Origin: Clostridia bacterium
GTDB lineage: Bacteria > Bacillota_A > Clostridia > Oscillospirales > CAG-272
Length of the DNA stretch: 17,068 bases
Assembly (NCBI GenBank): GCA_017411885.1
Contig: JAFQPF010000001.1
Location: 1-17,068, forward strand
Reading direction: 5' to 3'
Made by a program: the position numbers and the translations under genes
Shown: in pieces, positions 14,804 through 17,068 of the stretch
Position numbering within the stretch: the first letter of the stretch is position 1
How the letters are laid out: each line of letters begins with the position of its first letter
The notes under the pieces: model-generated
The model's input: the letters and a program-made list of their open reading frames with translations, nothing else
Told to the model about the DNA's origin: nothing
The model's database searches: none

Positions 14804-15652
14804 ATGAGCTTTAACGAAACCAAGCACCACGGTACGCCCGAGCTGCCGATCGAGCTTTATATAATAAACAGCGACCATCCCAAATATGAGATGGTGCTCC
14901 ATTGGCATTCTGCCATCGAAATAATCCGCGTGACAAATGGGCAGCTTGACGTAAGCTTAAACGCACAAGCCTACAAGGCAAAAGCCGGGGATATTCTTAT
15001 TTCAAACAGCGAAACCATTCACGGTGCTATACCTCACGAGGGATGCGAATACGAATGCATAGTTTTTCACCCGGATGAAATAATTACCGGAGAAAACAGG
15101 TGCGCGGGGTTTATAAAGGAATTGCTTAACCGAAGCACTCACCTTTGCGAGTATATAAGTCACAACAGCTCACCCGGAATCGAGCGTATAGTAAACGAGC
15201 TTTCAATTCGTTTGCAGTGCAAGGACGAAAGCAGTGATTTCGCCGTTATCTCGCTGATATACGGCTTCTTTTCGGCTGTGATAAGCGAAAAGCTTTACGA
15301 AAGAAAAAAGCAAAATCCGCACGAGCGTGATTTTGCAAAGCTAAAAAGAGCGATCGAATTTATGCGCGAAAATTATTCAAAGGATATAAGACTGTCGGAT
15401 ATTGCCGCCGTAAGTGACATTTCAGCGAAATATTTCTGCCGTTTCTTCAAAAAAATGACAGACAAAACGCCGATCGAATATCTTGTGGACTACAGGATAG
15501 AGCGCGCCTCAAAAATGCTTATATCGGGTAAAATGCCTGTTACCGAGATAGCCCTTTCCTGCGGCTTTAACGACTTAAGCTACTTTATCAAGACCTTTAA
15601 GCGGTACAAGGGTATATCGCCGCTTAAGTTCAGAGCCGACCACGAAAAATAA
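14804..15652 (+). CDS. AraC-family transcriptional regulator (cupin plus HTH)
   Basis: Likely local activator of the fucI-glycosidase operon. The 282 aa protein has an N-terminal cupin (about 30-88) with the conserved LHWHSAIEIIRVTNGQLDV and AGDILISNSETIHG strands, and a C-terminal AraC domain (about 183-278). The first helix-turn-helix includes LSDIAAVSDISAKYFCRFFK (197-216), and the second is in the family signature ending CGFNDLSYFIKTFKRYKG (253-270). GAGGGG five bases upstream supports this ATG. It diverges from fucI and converges with the transaldolase gene across a shared terminator. Inducer unknown; a fucose-pathway sugar is inferred from position. Confidence 0.92.
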   Translation: MSFNETKHHGTPELPIELYIINSDHPKYEMVLHWHSAIEIIRVTNGQLDVSLNAQAYKAKAGDILISNSETIHGAIPHEGCEYECIVFHPDEIITGENRCAGFIKELLNRSTHLCEYISHNSSPGIERIVNELSIRLQCKDESSDFAVISLIYGFFSAVISEKLYERKKQNPHERDFAKLKRAIEFMRENYSKDIRLSDIAAVSDISAKYFCRFFKKMTDKTPIEYLVDYRIERASKMLISGKMPVTEIALSCGFNDLSYFIKTFKRYKGISPLKFRADHEK

Positions 15653-15687
15653 AAAAGCATCGGACACAGTGTTTGTCCGATGCTTTT
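15653..15687. terminator. Bidirectional rho-independent terminator
   Basis: A perfect 14-bp stem (15653-15666 with 15674-15687) with a 7-base loop between convergent genes. It begins right after the TAA of the AraC gene and ends two bases before the transaldolase stop. T runs flank it in both directions, stronger on the minus strand. Confidence 0.9.
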
Positions 15688-15689
15688 GT

Positions 15690-16337
15690 TTATCTGTTCA
15701 AATGCCCTTCCCAGTCCTTTAAGAACCTTTCTATTCCGGCATCTGTAAGCGGATGCTTTATCATCTGCATGATCACACCGTACGGAACGGTTGCGATATC
15801 CGCGCCAAGCTTTGCGGCTTCTGTAACGTGATTCGGATTTCTGATGCTCGCGCATATGATCTCGGTTTCAATCGAGTGAGCCGAGAATATATCCACGATA
15901 TCGGAAATGAGCCCTATTCCGTCGCAATCTATATCATCAAGTCTGCCTAAAAACGGGCTTACGTAGGAAGCACCCGCACGTGCGGCGAGCAATGCCTGCG
16001 ATGCCGAGAAAATAAGCGTCACGTTGGTACGTATGCCCATCGCGGCAAGCCTTTTTACAGCCTTAAGCCCTTCACTCGTCATAGGAATTTTAATTACAAT
16101 ATTTTTATTCATCTGCGCAAGAGGGATCGCCTCTTCGACCATACCGTCAGCGTCAAGGCTTATCACCTCGGCAGATATAGGTCCGTCTATAATCTGAGTA
16201 ATCTCATCAATTACAGTCTTAAAATCCCTGCCCTCCTTGGCTATAAGCGAGGGGTTTGTGGTAACACCGCATATCACGCCAAGATCATTGGCTTCCTTTA
16301 TCTCTTCAATATTCGCAGTATCAATAAACAGCTTCAT
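15690..16337 (-). CDS. tal: Transaldolase, small TalC/MipB-type (fructose-6-phosphate aldolase family)
   Basis: Class I aldolase of central sugar metabolism, transferring dihydroxyacetone units between sugar phosphates in the non-oxidative pentose phosphate pathway. The 215 aa protein has the compact single-domain length of the group. Visible motifs are [11 protein letters not shown] at the N-terminus, [13 protein letters not shown] (24-36), IVIKIPMT with the Schiff-base Lys83, and SPFLGRLDD (127-135). Glu57 in SAEV and Phe129 are the residues I expect in transaldolases, where true fructose-6-P aldolases have Gln and Tyr, so transaldolase is favoured. GGAG lies 9 bases before ATG. It diverges from a third AraC regulator. 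Automatic pipelines may name it fsa. Confidence 0.9.
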   Translation of the reverse strand: MKLFIDTANIEEIKEANDLGVICGVTTNPSLIAKEGRDFKTVIDEITQIIDGPISAEVISLDADGMVEEAIPLAQMNKNIVIKIPMTSEGLKAVKRLAAMGIRTNVTLIFSASQALLAARAGASYVSPFLGRLDDIDCDGIGLISDIVDIFSAHSIETEIICASIRNPNHVTEAAKLGADIATVPYGVIMQMIKHPLTDAGIERFLKDWEGHLNR

Positions 16338-16369
16338 CAGATTTATCTCCTTTTTTGTTTTTCGGATAC

Positions 16370-16398
16370 AGTATATAACTTTTTGAAAAAGCGTGCAT
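16370..16398 (-). promoter_or_regulatory. Candidate promoter of the transaldolase gene
   Basis: On the minus strand, TATACT (16370-16375) is a good -10, but the -35 position 17 bases upstream reads ATGCAC (16393-16398), a poor match. A TGTAAAT half-site (16399-16405) directly abuts it, as expected for a promoter dependent on an activator bound at -35. Confidence 0.38.
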
Positions 16399-16418
16399 TG
16401 TAAATTTATGAAAAAACA

Positions 16419-16447
16419 TTGCTTTTTTTACGATTATGTTGTAAAAT
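16419..16447 (+). promoter_or_regulatory. Candidate promoter of the transaldolase-linked AraC regulator
   Basis: TTGCTT (16419-16424), a 17-base spacer and TAAAAT (16442-16447). The leader to the ATG at 16465 would be only about 10 bases, barely including the weak ribosome site GGTGA, so the true start may be further upstream. Confidence 0.4.
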
Positions 16448-16464
16448 ATTATTGGTGATTCATT

Positions 16465-17068
16465 ATGATAGACAGGTATACAGGATTACAAAAGATCAAA
16501 AACGAAAAAGTAATGGTAAAAGAAAAGACCATTAACAGCTATCCGACACATTGGCACGACTTTTATGAGATCGAGCTGATAATATCCGGAAGCGGCAGCT
16601 ACATAATAGACGGAATAGAGCATAAAATAGAAAAGAATATGTTGTTTTTTATGACTCCGGTTAACTTCCACAAGGTAATAACCTCCGGCACAGAGGTTAT
16701 TACGCTTATGTTTATGGGGGAGATCTGTGACAGCAATATATTATACAGGCTTTCATCTGTATTTAATTCGGACAGCGTTATGCTCTCGGACACAGACGCA
16801 AAATATCTTGCCGCGGTAATGCACGAGCTTAATCTTGCCTCGCGTGACAACGACGATGAATACAGCTTTTCTTTACTTAACAGTATCCTCGGTAAAATAT
16901 GCAGGATAAACAACACTCACAAGCACGGTCATATGTCAAGGGTGCAAAAGGCGATGCTTTATATCAGGAACAATTTCAGAAGCGATATAAGTCTTTCCGA
17001 TATTGCCGCCGGCGCGTCGGTAACGCCCTCTTATATGAGCAGTATATTTCTCAAGGAATGCGGTGTGA
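16465..17068 (+). CDS. AraC-family transcriptional regulator, partial (3' end outside the window)
   Basis: The frame is open from ATG at 16465 to the right edge, 201 codons. The N-terminal cupin (about 26-85) shows YPTHWHDFYEIELIISGSGS followed by MLFFMTPVNFHKV. The first helix-turn-helix of the AraC domain starts at about 160 and includes LSDIAAGASVTPSYMSSIFL (177-196); the sequence stops one turn later at KECGV. The second helix-turn-helix lies beyond the window. The ribosome site is weak (GGTGA about 6 bases upstream). It diverges from the transaldolase gene across 127 bases, so it may control it or genes beyond the right edge. Confidence 0.88.
   Translation, partial: MIDRYTGLQKIKNEKVMVKEKTINSYPTHWHDFYEIELIISGSGSYIIDGIEHKIEKNMLFFMTPVNFHKVITSGTEVITLMFMGEICDSNILYRLSSVFNSDSVMLSDTDAKYLAAVMHELNLASRDNDDEYSFSLLNSILGKICRINNTHKHGHMSRVQKAMLYIRNNFRSDISLSDIAAGASVTPSYMSSIFLKECGV

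Noticed and set aside
1..17068. CRISPR array, tRNA, insertion sequence, phage or defence system
   Set aside because: No regularly spaced repeats, cloverleaf, transposase, integrase, terminal inverted repeats or nuclease/toxin motifs were found when reading both strands.

Overview
The window looks like chromosomal DNA of a Clostridia-type Firmicute (low-GC Gram-positive). This rests on strong GGAGG-type ribosome binding sites, sigma-A-like promoters with AT-rich spacers, an LtaS-family enzyme, a DUF4358 lipoprotein, an AlgI-like MBOAT/DHHW pair and a Firmicute-style upp. The sugar genes (GlcNAc-6-P and L-fucose use) would suit a gut commensal feeding on host or plant glycans, but that is inference. 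I see no tRNA, rRNA, CRISPR array, insertion sequence, phage gene or attachment site.

Layout, left to right. (1) 1-2177: a nagBA pair on the minus strand (nagA cut by the window edge), diverging from a plus-strand AraC-family regulator. The shared intergenic region holds a clear palindrome. (2) 2238-6045: a minus-strand run of upp, an RluA-type pseudouridine synthase and an LTA-synthase-like membrane phosphotransferase with an IPT/TIG-like tail. It starts from a promoter at about 6017-6045 and ends at a bidirectional terminator. (3) 6093-10599: a minus-strand envelope-acylation operon, in transcription order acyltransferase-3, DUF4358 lipoprotein, MBOAT acyltransferase, DHHW protein. The DHHW gene carries an in-frame TAG followed by 60 codons of what looks like its conserved C-terminal region. 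(4) 10687-11779: monocistronic gpsA with its own promoter and terminator. (5) 11791-15652: fucI plus a GH43-like beta-propeller hydrolase on the minus strand, diverging from a second AraC regulator. (6) 15653-17068: a small transaldolase on the minus strand, diverging from a third AraC regulator that runs off the right edge.

Every plus-strand gene is an AraC/cupin regulator, and each diverges from a minus-strand sugar gene (nagBA, fucI-GH, tal). Together these look like three separately regulated carbohydrate modules: GlcNAc-6-P to fructose-6-P, an L-fucose (or D-arabinose) isomerase with a partner glycosidase, and a transaldolase step. Regions 2-4 are housekeeping and envelope genes. The most notable anomaly is the in-frame amber codon in the DHHW gene, placed immediately after a candidate catalytic serine. 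Several starts here are placed by ribosome binding site spacing rather than at the longest open frame (both edge-independent AraC/upp cases, the lipoprotein, the acyltransferase-3 and the glycosidase). No gene-free stretch exceeds 300 bases; the longest is the fucI/araC gap of 255 bases.
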